DNA from: Planctomycetota bacterium
GTDB lineage: Bacteria; Planctomycetota; Phycisphaerae; Tepidisphaerales; Tepidisphaeraceae
Direction: 5' to 3'
NCBI GenBank assembly: GCA_039182125.1
Contig: JBCDCH010000020.1
Coordinates: 1 to 61,643 of the forward strand
DNA: 61,643 nt
Shown: in pieces, positions 40,715 through 48,923 of the stretch
Layout: the number at the start of each line of letters is the position of its first letter
How positions within the stretch are numbered: position 1 is the stretch's first letter
The notes under the pieces: model-generated
Told to the model about the DNA's origin: nothing
Seen by the model: the letters and a program-made list of their open reading frames with translations, nothing else
Database searches by the model: none
Made by a program: the position numbers and the translations under genes

Positions 40715-42310
40715 ATGCACCGTCCCAACGAGGACGCCGGCCCCGTCAAGCCGGCATCGGTTTCCCCGTCCGAATCCGTTCCTGACAACCAAGCCCGATC
40801 TGAAAGGGCTCCCATGGATCTTGAGTCGGCCGAACGCCATCCGACGGATCTGGCCGTCATTTACGAGCCGGGCGTCTCGGACAGGACCGAGTTCGCCGTC
40901 CGCGAGATCGCGGCCGGCATGTTCCGAAACGCAGCGCCGGCGCTGGCATGTCTGGTCTTTAGCGGCCTTGTCGTGTCCATGATGTTTTCGTTCACCGACG
41001 TGCCTCGGGAAGGCGTGTGGATGAGTGGCATCTTCACGCTCGCCGCGGCGTTGTGGTGTACCCAGTCGATCCCGCTATTCGCCACGAGCATTTCCGTTTT
41101 CGCGCTGATGGTGATCTTCCTGGCCAATCCGGGTGATTGGCCCTGGCTCGGGTTCGAAAACTCGGACAATGCGCCGCGCTATCAGGACATCCTCGCGGTG
41201 GCGGCCAACCCGGTCATCTTCCTGTTCTTCGGTGGATTCTTGTTAGCGCATGCGATCACGCGGCAGGGTGTCGACCGCGTCGTGGCCGGCAAGGTGCTTC
41301 GACCGTTCACCAACAAACCACGCATCGCGCTGCTGGCGGTCATGGTCGTCACGGCCGTGATGAGCATGTGGATGAGCAACACCGCCGCGACGGCGCTCAT
41401 GATCGCACTGACCGCGCCGATGATCGCCAAGACCGAGGCGACCGATCCGTTCCGCGTCGCGCTGATCCTCGGTGTCGCGTTCGCGGCCAACGTCGGCGGA
41501 ATGGCCACGCCCATCGGCACGCCGCCCAATGCCGTCGCCGTTGCGGCGCTCGGCAAGGCGGGCGTTCATGTGAGCTTCCTCAACTGGATGGCGATCGGTC
41601 TGCCGTTGATGGTGGCGCTGCTGACGCTGACCTGGCTCATCCTGGCGACGGTGTTCAAGCCCCAAGCGAAGCAACTGGAGATGGAGCCGAAGAAGACGCC
41701 GCTCAACGCGCGCGGCTGGTTCGTCATCGTGATTTTCGCGCTGACGGTGGTCGGCTGGCTCACGACGAGCCTGCACGGCCTGAGCAGCGGTGTCATCGCG
41801 CTGTTGCCCGCACTGGCGTTGACCGCGACCGGTGTCTTGACCCGGCACGACATCGACACACTGGAGTGGGACGTTCTGATCCTCATCGCTGGCGGCATCG
41901 CGCTAGGCACCGGGATGCAGGCTGCCGGACTCGACGGTGTGATCGCCGATCAACTCTCGGCGATTCCGGGCGTGCTGCTGGTCGGCTCGCTGGCCGTGAT
42001 CACGCTGTTGCTCAGCACATTCATGAGTAACACCGCTGCGGCGAACCTTTTCTTACCGATCGCGATCGGTCTGTTTGCCGGAAGTGATAACGCAACGCCG
42101 GCGATCACCGCAGCCGTCTGCGTCGCACTCTCGGCGAGCATCGCAATGGCCATGCCGATGAGCACCCCGCCCAACGCGATCGCGTTCAGTACCGGTCATG
42201 TGACGACACGCCAGATGGCCGTCTGGGGCGCGACCATCGGCGGCGTTGGCCTGGCCGCCCTCGTCCTCGGCGGCGGGGCCGTCGTGCGGTTCTGGGCAAA
42301 CGCGTTCTGA
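40715..42310 (+). CDS. Sodium:dicarboxylate transporter of the DASS/SLC13 family
   Basis: This 531 aa membrane protein has about 11-12 helices and the two pseudo-symmetric SNT motifs of DASS carriers, MWMSNTAATALM and FMSNTAAANLF. Each is followed by its Pro-rich partner, PIGTPPNAVAVAA and MSTPPNAIAFS. These form the sodium and carboxylate sites. Likely substrates are succinate, malate or similar acids, which suits the upstream pckG. The N-terminal 70 residues are polar, and an ATG at 40814 behind a GAAAGGG site is a plausible shorter start. Confidence 0.92.
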   Translation: MHRPNEDAGPVKPASVSPSESVPDNQARSERAPMDLESAERHPTDLAVIYEPGVSDRTEFAVREIAAGMFRNAAPALACLVFSGLVVSMMFSFTDVPREGVWMSGIFTLAAALWCTQSIPLFATSISVFALMVIFLANPGDWPWLGFENSDNAPRYQDILAVAANPVIFLFFGGFLLAHAITRQGVDRVVAGKVLRPFTNKPRIALLAVMVVTAVMSMWMSNTAATALMIALTAPMIAKTEATDPFRVALILGVAFAANVGGMATPIGTPPNAVAVAALGKAGVHVSFLNWMAIGLPLMVALLTLTWLILATVFKPQAKQLEMEPKKTPLNARGWFVIVIFALTVVGWLTTSLHGLSSGVIALLPALALTATGVLTRHDIDTLEWDVLILIAGGIALGTGMQAAGLDGVIADQLSAIPGVLLVGSLAVITLLLSTFMSNTAAANLFLPIAIGLFAGSDNATPAITAAVCVALSASIAMAMPMSTPPNAIAFSTGHVTTRQMAVWGATIGGVGLAALVLGGGAVVRFWANAF

Positions 42311-42314
42311 CGTT

Positions 42315-42363
42315 GAGCGGCGACCAAAGGGAGTTTGGACAAGGCTCCCGCCGGTCGCTGCTC
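42315..42363. terminator. Hairpin between convergent transporter and PLPA-tail genes
   Basis: An 11-base stem with one G-U type mismatch (42315-42325 with 42353-42363) encloses a smaller GGGAG/CTCCC hairpin. It lies 4 bases after the transporter stop and 16 before the end of the convergent gene, so it could serve both. Confidence 0.5.
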
Positions 42364-42378
42364 AAGGGGGGAAAACGA

Positions 42379-43242
42379 TCACTTCTTCAACCGACGCCAC
42401 GCGAACGCGCCGACGAACATGCCAAGCCCGCCCCACGCCGTCGCGGGCAGCGGTATCACCGCCGGGTCGCCGTCCCCGCCCGGTCCACCGCCGACGCCGC
42501 CGTCATCACCGTCGTCGTTCATGCCGTGAAGGTCGTCATCGTCCGGTTCACTGAAGCTCAGCGTGAAGTCCAGATTCCGAAGGATCGCTAGCGCGACGTT
42601 GTCGCCCGCGTCGAAGCCTTCTTCGACGAGAAAGTACTCCGTCGAATACTCATACTCGCCAGGTTGAAGTTGGCCGCTCAACGTCTGTGCATCCTCGTCG
42701 AACGTGACACCTGACCCCAGTCGTGAAATCGTGAGCGGAATGTCCAGGTCGTTCGCAGCCATCCCCAGACTCGCGTCGTTCAGAACGTCGAAGACGGACA
42801 CCGAGTCCGATGTGGAAAAGAGCGACGTGATGATCGCACTGCTGTCAGCTCCGCCGAGGGAGCTGTAACTGCTGTCGGTCGGTAGCTGAAGCATGAAGTC
42901 GATCGCGCTATCGACGGCAAACGCAACTCGAACGCTGCTCGAGATGGAACCAAACCCCTCGACCACGGTGTAGCTGCCGTCGAAAGAGGTGGCGATTTGC
43001 TCGTCGCTGATGCTCGATTCGAACGACAGGTTGCCCGAGCCAGTGTCCAAGCCTTCCAAGTCGCGGTCGAGATCGACGATCTCGTCCACGATAAAGCTTT
43101 CGGTGAAACCACCCACTTGAAGTTGGGCAGACTGCCGGGCCGAGAGCAGGGTAATGCCGGCGTAAGCGGTTGAGCTGAGTGCGGTAGTGATCGCAAGAGC
43201 GAGTAACGTGGATCGGGCTGGGCACTTCATCGTGGTAAGCAT
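42379..43242 (-). CDS. Secreted protein with PLPA-type C-terminal sorting tail
   Basis: This 287 aa exported protein has a signal peptide (KCPARSTLLALAITTALSSTAYA) and a Ser/Asp-rich beta body. An acidic stretch (EPDDDDLHGMNDDGDD) is followed by a Gly-rich linker. The tail is VIPLPATAWGGLGMFVGAF plus WRRLKK: a PLPA motif, one helix and basic residues. This matches the VPLPA-CTERM variant of the exosortase signals, unlike the VPEP tail of the protein at 29315. A surface or matrix location is likely. The body was not recognised. Confidence 0.82.
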   Translation of the reverse strand: MLTTMKCPARSTLLALAITTALSSTAYAGITLLSARQSAQLQVGGFTESFIVDEIVDLDRDLEGLDTGSGNLSFESSISDEQIATSFDGSYTVVEGFGSISSSVRVAFAVDSAIDFMLQLPTDSSYSSLGGADSSAIITSLFSTSDSVSVFDVLNDASLGMAANDLDIPLTISRLGSGVTFDEDAQTLSGQLQPGEYEYSTEYFLVEEGFDAGDNVALAILRNLDFTLSFSEPDDDDLHGMNDDGDDGGVGGGPGGDGDPAVIPLPATAWGGLGMFVGAFAWRRLKK

Positions 43243-43277
43243 GGCCCGATAACGACGTCACGCAACAGAAAATCGTT

Positions 43278-44651
43278 TCACCCCGCAAACGGTCCGGTGG
43301 ATCTACGCGGCTTCTGCTGCTGCGGTGGCGGTGGGACCGCGACTTTCGGTACAACCGGTCTTGGCCGGGCGGCTTCGAGGCCGGTGGTGGTCTTGGTCGC
43401 CTCGTCGTAGAGCGTGAGCATCTGCGGTAGAACCGCGTCGAGGCTGTAGCGGTCGATGATCATCTGCTCGGCGGCTTGGCCGAGGTGGCGGTGGCCGGGG
43501 ATGTCTGCGAGCACTTCCAACGCCTTGTCGGCGAACTCGTCGGGGTTGAAGAAGTCGGCGACCAGTCCGTTCACGCCCGGCTCGATCATCTCGAGCACCG
43601 GCGGCGTGTCACTCCCGAGAACGATCGCCCCGCAGCTCATCGCGTTCATGCTCGACCAACTGAGCACGAACGGCACGGTGAGGTAGATGTGCAGGTCCGT
43701 CGCCGCGAGGAGCTCGCTCAACTGCATCGGCTCCATGCGGCCGACGAAGTGCAGACGCGAGAGGTCGGCGTTCTTGAACTCGTCTTGATCGAGCACCCAC
43801 TGCTTGAATGTCTTGCCCGAGGTGTGTGATTCGTCGCCGCCGTAGGCGATGCGTTCGGTGCCGACGACGAGAATGCGGACCTTCGGATCCCGGTCGAGGA
43901 TGCGTCGTGCGGCCTTGGCGAAGATGTCGAAGCCACGCATGGACTCGAAGCCGCGCGAAACGTAAGTCACCAGCTTGTCGTCGGACGCGACTTCGACGTT
44001 GGCGAAGGTGCGGGTGGTCCGCGATCCCGGCTCGGGGCGGAGTTCGTCGTTGCGTGAGTGCCAGACGCCGCGATCGATGCCGTCGAAGATCACGCGCAGC
44101 TTCTTCGTGTACTCGTCGGGAAAGCGCGAGCGCTGGAAAGCGGTGGGGCAGTAGCCGTGCTGGCAGTTCTGCAGGTCCAGCAGGATCATCGCGTTGCGGC
44201 ACCGGCTGCGCTGGTACTTCCACACGCCCGCCTCCCAGCCGAGCTGGCGCAGGTCATGGCGGAAGTCCATGTCGCTGTTGGCGTCGTGCGGGAGGTAGTA
44301 GTACTCGAAGAAGTTGATCACCGGCACGTCCGGGAACAGCTCCCGCAGGAACAGCGTCGACCCGAAGCCCGAGTGCCCGACGATCAGGTCCGGCTTCACG
44401 TCCGGCCGATCGGCGAGTGCGCGAAACACGCCGTCGCAGTGCCAGACGGTGTTCTCGAAGGTCCGAGAACAGAAGTGGTTCTTGGGCGTCGCACCGCCGA
44501 GGCGTTTGTACTGGATCTTCTCGATGTTGCCGTCCTTGCCGGCGGGCGTCTCGGAGACGAAGGTGCATTTCCAGCCGAGCTTGTCGGAGAGGTGGTGGGC
44601 GATGTGGCCGAACTGGGCCGGGTAGTTCTGGTGGACGTAGAGGACGTGCAT
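43278..44651 (-). CDS. Family 4 glycosyltransferase (GT-B fold)
   Basis: This 457 aa glycosyltransferase starts with HVLYVHQNYPAQFGHIAHHL, a GT-B N-terminal domain, and has a C-terminal donor domain with KLVTYVSRGFESMRGFDIFA, VRILVVGTERIAYGG and AMSCGAIVLGSDTPPVLEMI, then GVNGLVADFFNPDEFADKAL. The Glu in PPVLEMIEPG is the usual nucleotide-sugar ligand. A Pro-rich tail (VPPPPQQQKPRR) is unusual. It probably builds a surface polysaccharide. TAGACT ends 11 bases before the ATG on the minus strand, giving a very short leader. It is divergent from the HTH-receiver gene. Confidence 0.92.
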   Translation of the reverse strand: MHVLYVHQNYPAQFGHIAHHLSDKLGWKCTFVSETPAGKDGNIEKIQYKRLGGATPKNHFCSRTFENTVWHCDGVFRALADRPDVKPDLIVGHSGFGSTLFLRELFPDVPVINFFEYYYLPHDANSDMDFRHDLRQLGWEAGVWKYQRSRCRNAMILLDLQNCQHGYCPTAFQRSRFPDEYTKKLRVIFDGIDRGVWHSRNDELRPEPGSRTTRTFANVEVASDDKLVTYVSRGFESMRGFDIFAKAARRILDRDPKVRILVVGTERIAYGGDESHTSGKTFKQWVLDQDEFKNADLSRLHFVGRMEPMQLSELLAATDLHIYLTVPFVLSWSSMNAMSCGAIVLGSDTPPVLEMIEPGVNGLVADFFNPDEFADKALEVLADIPGHRHLGQAAEQMIIDRYSLDAVLPQMLTLYDEATKTTTGLEAARPRPVVPKVAVPPPPQQQKPRRSTGPFAG

Positions 44652-44870
44652 GTGGAGGGGGGAGTCTAACGGCGAATTTGGTTTTGCCGAGCCTGATAAC
44701 CGGTGTCATACTGCGTGTGCCGGGTCTGACGGCGGGCGTGGTGGTGCTGGGACGTCGGGTTTTACCGGCATTCCCAAACACGCCACCAAAGCCGACCGTT
44801 CTCTTCGCCGATGTCATTACGGGGAACATTTCGGCAGCCGGTCGTCGGCGTCCGAAGGAGACAATGCATC

Positions 44871-45476
44871 ATGAGTGTGACAACCAAAACCTCGAAAGAA
44901 TTCCGACACAACGACGTCCTGACCACCGGCGAGGTCGCCAAGATCTGCAACGTGGCCCCGCGCACCGTCAGCAAGTGGTTCGACTCCGGCCAGCTCACCG
45001 GCTACCGCATTCCGGGCTCCAAGGACCGCCGCATCCCGCTGAACCAACTGATCCGCTTCATGAAGCAGCACGGCATTCCGCTCAACGGGCTGATGACCGG
45101 TGCGACGCGGGTGCTCATCGTCGATGACGAGCACGACATTGTCGAGGTGCTGGAGAAGATTCTCGAGGACGAGGCGAAGTTCGAGGTCGAGGTCGCCCGC
45201 AGCGGCTTCCAGGCCGGCGTGCTCGCCGACCGCTTCCGGCCCAACGTCATGCTCGTCGACATGCACCTCAAGGACGTCGACGGCTCCGAGATCGCCAAGG
45301 CCGTCAAGAACAACCCCGACCTCCAGCTCACCAAGGTCATTGCCATGAGCGGCAAGCTCAGCGACGACGAGGGCGGCAAGCTCGTCGGCAACGGCTTCGA
45401 CGGCTACCTCAAGAAGCCGTTCCATGTCCGCCAGGTCATCGAGGCCATCGAGAAAGCCAGCGAAGTCTTGTACTGA
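44871..45476 (+). CDS. Response regulator with N-terminal excisionase-type HTH and C-terminal receiver
   Basis: In this 201 aa protein the usual domain order is reversed. Residues 12-60 form a MerR/excisionase-like helix-turn-helix (LTTGEVAKICNVAPRTVSKW, then IPGSKDRRIPLNQLIRFM). Residues 75-200 form a receiver with VLIVDDEHDIVEVLEKIL, the phospho-acceptor in NVMLVDMHLKDVDG, KVIAMSGKLSDDEGG and the Lys in YLKKPFHV. All receiver residues look intact. Such HTH-receiver proteins could switch a promoter from a phosphorylated state. AAGGAG lies upstream of the ATG, so this gene has a leader. A 22-base inverted repeat follows it. Confidence 0.88.
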   Translation: MSVTTKTSKEFRHNDVLTTGEVAKICNVAPRTVSKWFDSGQLTGYRIPGSKDRRIPLNQLIRFMKQHGIPLNGLMTGATRVLIVDDEHDIVEVLEKILEDEAKFEVEVARSGFQAGVLADRFRPNVMLVDMHLKDVDGSEIAKAVKNNPDLQLTKVIAMSGKLSDDEGGKLVGNGFDGYLKKPFHVRQVIEAIEKASEVLY

Positions 45477-45512
45477 GCGGTAACACACGGCGGGCAAGTT
45501 GTTCCAAAACGC

Positions 45513-45575
45513 GGCCGAGGGGCCTCTCCGTATCCGTGGGCGAATCAGTCACAGATACGCAGAGGCCCCTCGGCC
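45513..45575. terminator. Long inverted repeat (probable terminator) after HTH-receiver gene
   Basis: Two 22-base arms (45513-45534 and 45554-45575) pair with one mismatch around a 19-base loop. It starts 36 bases after the stop. There is no clear U tract, so a Rho-assisted terminator or mobile palindrome are both possible. Confidence 0.5.
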
Positions 45576-45637
45576 ACTTCGGTTGATTCGGTATGTCGGG
45601 CGTCCGTGAGAAATGAACGGTCGCGACACCCCCGACG

Positions 45638-45643
45638 TATCAT
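45638..45643 (+). promoter_or_regulatory. -10 element TATCAT for LonN gene
   Basis: TATCAT ends 5 bases before the ATG at 45649 and argues against the in-frame ATG at 45613. Confidence 0.4.
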
Positions 45644-45648
45644 CCGGC

Positions 45649-46332
45649 ATGTCCCAGGCCACAGGTTTGCTTGAGAACATCCCGATGTTTCCGTTGCCGC
45701 GCATGGTGTTGCTGCCCAAGGCAGTTCTGCCATTGCACATCTTCGAGGAGCGGTACCGCCAGATGACCGCCGACGCGCTCGAAGGCGAGCAGCTCATGGT
45801 AATTGGCCATCTCCAGGAAGGGTTTGAATCGGTCCCCGACGGCATCGACCCGCCGGTGTTCGAGCATTGTTGCCTGGGTGCCATCATCGACCATCGCAGG
45901 CTCGATGACGGGCGCTACAACATTCTTGTGCAGGGCACCGAGCGTGTTCGCATCACGCGCGAGTACGAGTCCGACACGAACGGCAAGATGTACCGGCGGG
46001 TCGATCTCAAGGCCGTGGCTCAGAGCAAGGTGTTCGAAATCGACCTTGCGGATCAGCGCGAAAAGCTTCGCGAGATCATTGATCGTGAGCCGATCGCCGG
46101 GACGCCGCTGCAGCAGCAGGTGCTCAAGTTGCTCGACAGCCCGTTGCCGACCGCGGAGGTGGCGGACGTGCTGGCGTTCGAGATGGTGTCCGACGCGGTG
46201 GTCAAGCAGGCGGTGCTCGAGGAGCGGGATGTGGTTCGCCGGGTGAGGCGGGTCGTGCGACACCTGACCCGGATGTTCCCCGACGCCGAGGCGTTGGCAC
46301 TCCGCGAAGGCCGGGCGAATCTTGCAGACTAG
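45649..46332 (+). CDS. Lon-substrate-binding (LonN/LAN) domain protein
   Basis: This 227 aa protein is a stand-alone N-terminal domain of Lon: IPMFPLPRMVLLPKAVLPLH then IFEERYRQM at the start, a CLGAIIDHRRLDDGRYNILVQ-like strand pair (split here by line), and GTERVRI. A helical part with PLQQQVLKLLDSPL follows. It lacks the AAA and protease domains. Such proteins are common and their role (perhaps chaperone or adaptor) is not established. The start at 45649 is chosen from the -10 position; 12 extra residues at 45613 are unlikely. Confidence 0.85.
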   Translation: MSQATGLLENIPMFPLPRMVLLPKAVLPLHIFEERYRQMTADALEGEQLMVIGHLQEGFESVPDGIDPPVFEHCCLGAIIDHRRLDDGRYNILVQGTERVRITREYESDTNGKMYRRVDLKAVAQSKVFEIDLADQREKLREIIDREPIAGTPLQQQVLKLLDSPLPTAEVADVLAFEMVSDAVVKQAVLEERDVVRRVRRVVRHLTRMFPDAEALALREGRANLAD

Positions 46333-46374
46333 CGGTTCCGTTACGCTACGATGCCGCCACCGACTGCCGGCTTC

Positions 46375-46902
46375 ATGAACTATTTCGCGTACGGTTCCAA
46401 CCTCAACCTCGAAGCAGTCGCCGATTGGTGTCGGCACTACGGTCTGCGTTCGCCCGCACTCCGTAACGGCAAGCCGGCGATCCTCGACAACTACCGGATG
46501 GGCTTTCCGATCTACTCCGAGTACTGGGGTGGCGGCATCGCCGACGTGGTGTACGACCCCGGCAAATACGTTTGTGGCGTGCTCTTCGAAGTTCAAGACC
46601 GCGATCTCGAAACGCTTGATCGAAAGGTCGGCAGGCAGGTCGATGCGAGCGGCACGGAGATCGGCATCTACGGCCGGGTCGAAGTTCGTTGTCGGCACAC
46701 GGGCGGTGGTCCCGAGGTTTTGGCATGGACCTATGCCGGCGTTGATCCCGCCAAGTTCGACGTGCCACCCACGGAGAACTATGTCGACTCGCTCGTGAAG
46801 GGTTGCTACGAGAACGGCCTGACGAGCATGTGGATCGAATACCTTCGCAGCTTCCGCACCCAGCCGGGCAAGAAGCCGCGGCCACCGGTCGGTCAGTCGT
46901 AG
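46375..46902 (+). CDS. Gamma-glutamylcyclotransferase/AIG2-like protein
   Basis: This 175 aa protein has the GGCT-like fold start MNYFAYGSNLNLEAVADWC, whose YGSN loop binds the gamma-glutamyl group, and the catalytic-site Glu in FEVQDRDLETLDRK. VLAWTYAGVDPAKF is a further family strand. It may cut gamma-glutamyl amino acids or act on a related amide. An ATG 24 bases earlier (46351) lies only 3 bases after TACGCT (46342-46347), so it would not be in an mRNA started from that box; 46375 is preferred. Confidence 0.83.
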   Translation: MNYFAYGSNLNLEAVADWCRHYGLRSPALRNGKPAILDNYRMGFPIYSEYWGGGIADVVYDPGKYVCGVLFEVQDRDLETLDRKVGRQVDASGTEIGIYGRVEVRCRHTGGGPEVLAWTYAGVDPAKFDVPPTENYVDSLVKGCYENGLTSMWIEYLRSFRTQPGKKPRPPVGQS

Positions 46903-46912
46903 AACGTGGCCG

Positions 46913-46918
46913 TAGAGT
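46913..46918 (+). promoter_or_regulatory. -10 element TAGAGT for GT2
   Basis: TAGAGT ends 5 bases before the ATG at 46924 and favours it over a GTG at 46906. Confidence 0.35.
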
Positions 46919-46923
46919 CCGAC

Positions 46924-47685
46924 ATGGTTGCCCCGGTGATCTCGATCGTTGTGCCCGCGCTCAACGAGCAGGACAACGTCGGGCCGCTCGTCGAAGAGAT
47001 CGCGGCGGCGTTCGGCGACACCGCGGAAGTCATCATCGTTGACGACGGCTCGACCGACGCGACGCCGGACAACCTCGAGCAGATGCTCGAAGCATGTCGT
47101 TGGCTGCAAAACTGGCCGCGGCTCCGCGTGCTCCGTCATGAGATGCCGCTTGGACAGAGTGCGGCCATGGGTGCGGGCGTGTCGGTGGCGACGGCGCCGT
47201 TGGTGGCTTTCCTCGACGCCGATCTTCAGAACGACCCGGCCGAGTTGATGGGCATGATGAACCTACTAAACGAACGCAGCGTCGATCTGGTGCAAGGCGA
47301 TCGCAGCGCGACGCGGGCCGACAGCGGGCCACGGAAACTTGCCAGCAGTATCGGCCGGCTTGCCCGGCGCGCGGTCATCGGCGATGCCGTCCGCGACACC
47401 GGCTGCTCCGCTCGCGTGCTCAAGGCCGAGTTTGCCCGAAAACTACCTTTGCATCTCAAAGGGATGCACCGGTTCATCCCCGCCATGGTCGCCATGCACG
47501 GCGGGGTCATCGCCGAGTATCCGGTGCGTCACCGCGTTCGTCACACGGGTCAAACCAAGTACGGCGTCGGTGTTCTTCAACGCGGGCTCGGTGGGTTGCG
47601 GGACCTGCTCGCCGTGCGCTGGATGAAGAAGCGCATCCGACGAAGCGATGCACAAGAGATCACGGTGGAGCATCGGCCGCAATGA
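46924..47685 (+). CDS. Family 2 glycosyltransferase
   Basis: This 253 aa GT-A enzyme starts PVISIVVPALNEQDNVGPLV, then VIIVDDGSTDATPD and VAFLDADLQNDPAEL with the metal-binding Asp. A basic stretch follows (RADSGPRKLASSIGRLARRA), then FIPAMVAMHGGVIAEYPV and HTGQTKYGVGVLQRG, the closing motif of DPM1/DPG-type transferases. It would load a sugar onto a polyprenyl phosphate. Unlike the enzyme at 26161 it has no C-terminal GtrA membrane domain. Confidence 0.9.
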   Translation: MVAPVISIVVPALNEQDNVGPLVEEIAAAFGDTAEVIIVDDGSTDATPDNLEQMLEACRWLQNWPRLRVLRHEMPLGQSAAMGAGVSVATAPLVAFLDADLQNDPAELMGMMNLLNERSVDLVQGDRSATRADSGPRKLASSIGRLARRAVIGDAVRDTGCSARVLKAEFARKLPLHLKGMHRFIPAMVAMHGGVIAEYPVRHRVRHTGQTKYGVGVLQRGLGGLRDLLAVRWMKKRIRRSDAQEITVEHRPQ

Positions 47686-47687
47686 CC

Positions 47688-47693
47688 TACCGT
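47688..47693 (+). promoter_or_regulatory. -10 element TACCGT for leaderless dapL
   Basis: TACCGT ends 7 bases before the dapL ATG, right after the stop of the GT2 gene. Confidence 0.5.
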
Positions 47694-47700
47694 CTTGCCC

Positions 47701-48915
47701 ATGGCACGGATCAACGATCACTACCTGAACCTCTCGGCGGGCTATCTGTTCCCCGAGATCGCCCGACGCGTCGGCGAGTTCACCGAAGCAAACCCCGACG
47801 CACCGATCATCAAGATGGGCATCGGCGACGTCACCGAGCCATTGCCGCCGGCGGTGGTCGAAGCCCTGCACAAGGCGGTCGACGAGATGGCCGTGCGGGA
47901 CACGTTCCAGGGTTACGGCCCGGGTCCCGGCTACGACTTCCTCCGCGAAGCGATCGCGGATAACAGTTACGCCAACTGCCCGATCGATGCGGACGAGATT
48001 TTCATCTCCGACGGCTCCAAGTGCGACAGTGCCAACATCCTTGATATCTTCGGTCCGTCGAAAGTCGCCGTGTGCGATCCGGTCTACCCGGTTTACGTCG
48101 ACACGAACGTGATGGCCGGCAACGCATCGGCTGCGGGTGAGGACGGGCGCTACGGCGGGCTTGTTTACCTACCGGCCACCGCGGAGAACGGTTTCCAGCC
48201 GCCGATGCCGAGCGAGCCGGTCGACCTGGTCTACCTTTGCTTCCCGAACAATCCGACCGGCACCGTCGCCGACCGCGCGACGCTCCAGGCGTGGGTCGAT
48301 TGGTGCCGGGCGAACAAGGCTGTTCTGCTGTTCGATGCCGCTTACGAGGCGTTCATTCAGACGCCCGACATTCCCCACAGCATTTACGAGTTCGACGGCG
48401 CGACCGACTGTGCGATCGAGTTTCGCAGCTTCAGCAAGACCGCCGGCTTCACCGGCGTGCGTGCGGCGTGGACGGTCGTGCCCAAGGGGCTGACCGCCAA
48501 ATCCGCCGACGGTAACGATGTCGCGCTACGCGATCTCTGGAGCAGGCGTCAGAGCACGAAGTTCAACGGCATCAGTTACATCGTCAGCCGTGGCTGCGAA
48601 GCGGTGTACTCCGACGCCGGCAAACAGCAGGTCGCCGACCTCGTCACGCATTACATGGACAACGCCAAGCTCCTACGCGAAGCACTCACCGCGCAAGGCA
48701 TGACCGTCTACGGCGGCGTCGACGCGCCGTACGTTTGGGTTCGTTGTCCCGACGGCGAGACGAGTTGGCAGATGTTCGATCGCCTGCTCAACGATCATCA
48801 CTTGGTCTGTACCCCCGGCAGCGGTTTCGGCCAGGCCGGCGAGGGGTACGTTCGCCTCAGCGCGTTCAACAGCCGGGAGAACGTGGAAGAAGCGGTGCGT
48901 CGGTTGCGGGCCTGA
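47701..48915 (+). CDS. dapL: LL-diaminopimelate aminotransferase
   Basis: This 404 aa PLP enzyme makes LL-diaminopimelate directly from tetrahydrodipicolinate, for lysine and peptidoglycan. The PLP Lys is K246 in [14 protein letters not shown]. Other landmarks are [48 protein letters not shown] and [10 protein letters not shown]. Length is typical (about 400-410). DapL replaces the succinylase route and is known from plants, chlamydiae and planctomycetes. The ATG follows a -10 box by 7 bases. Confidence 0.95.
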   Translation: MARINDHYLNLSAGYLFPEIARRVGEFTEANPDAPIIKMGIGDVTEPLPPAVVEALHKAVDEMAVRDTFQGYGPGPGYDFLREAIADNSYANCPIDADEIFISDGSKCDSANILDIFGPSKVAVCDPVYPVYVDTNVMAGNASAAGEDGRYGGLVYLPATAENGFQPPMPSEPVDLVYLCFPNNPTGTVADRATLQAWVDWCRANKAVLLFDAAYEAFIQTPDIPHSIYEFDGATDCAIEFRSFSKTAGFTGVRAAWTVVPKGLTAKSADGNDVALRDLWSRRQSTKFNGISYIVSRGCEAVYSDAGKQQVADLVTHYMDNAKLLREALTAQGMTVYGGVDAPYVWVRCPDGETSWQMFDRLLNDHHLVCTPGSGFGQAGEGYVRLSAFNSRENVEEAVRRLRA

Positions 48916-48923
48916 GGCAACGG

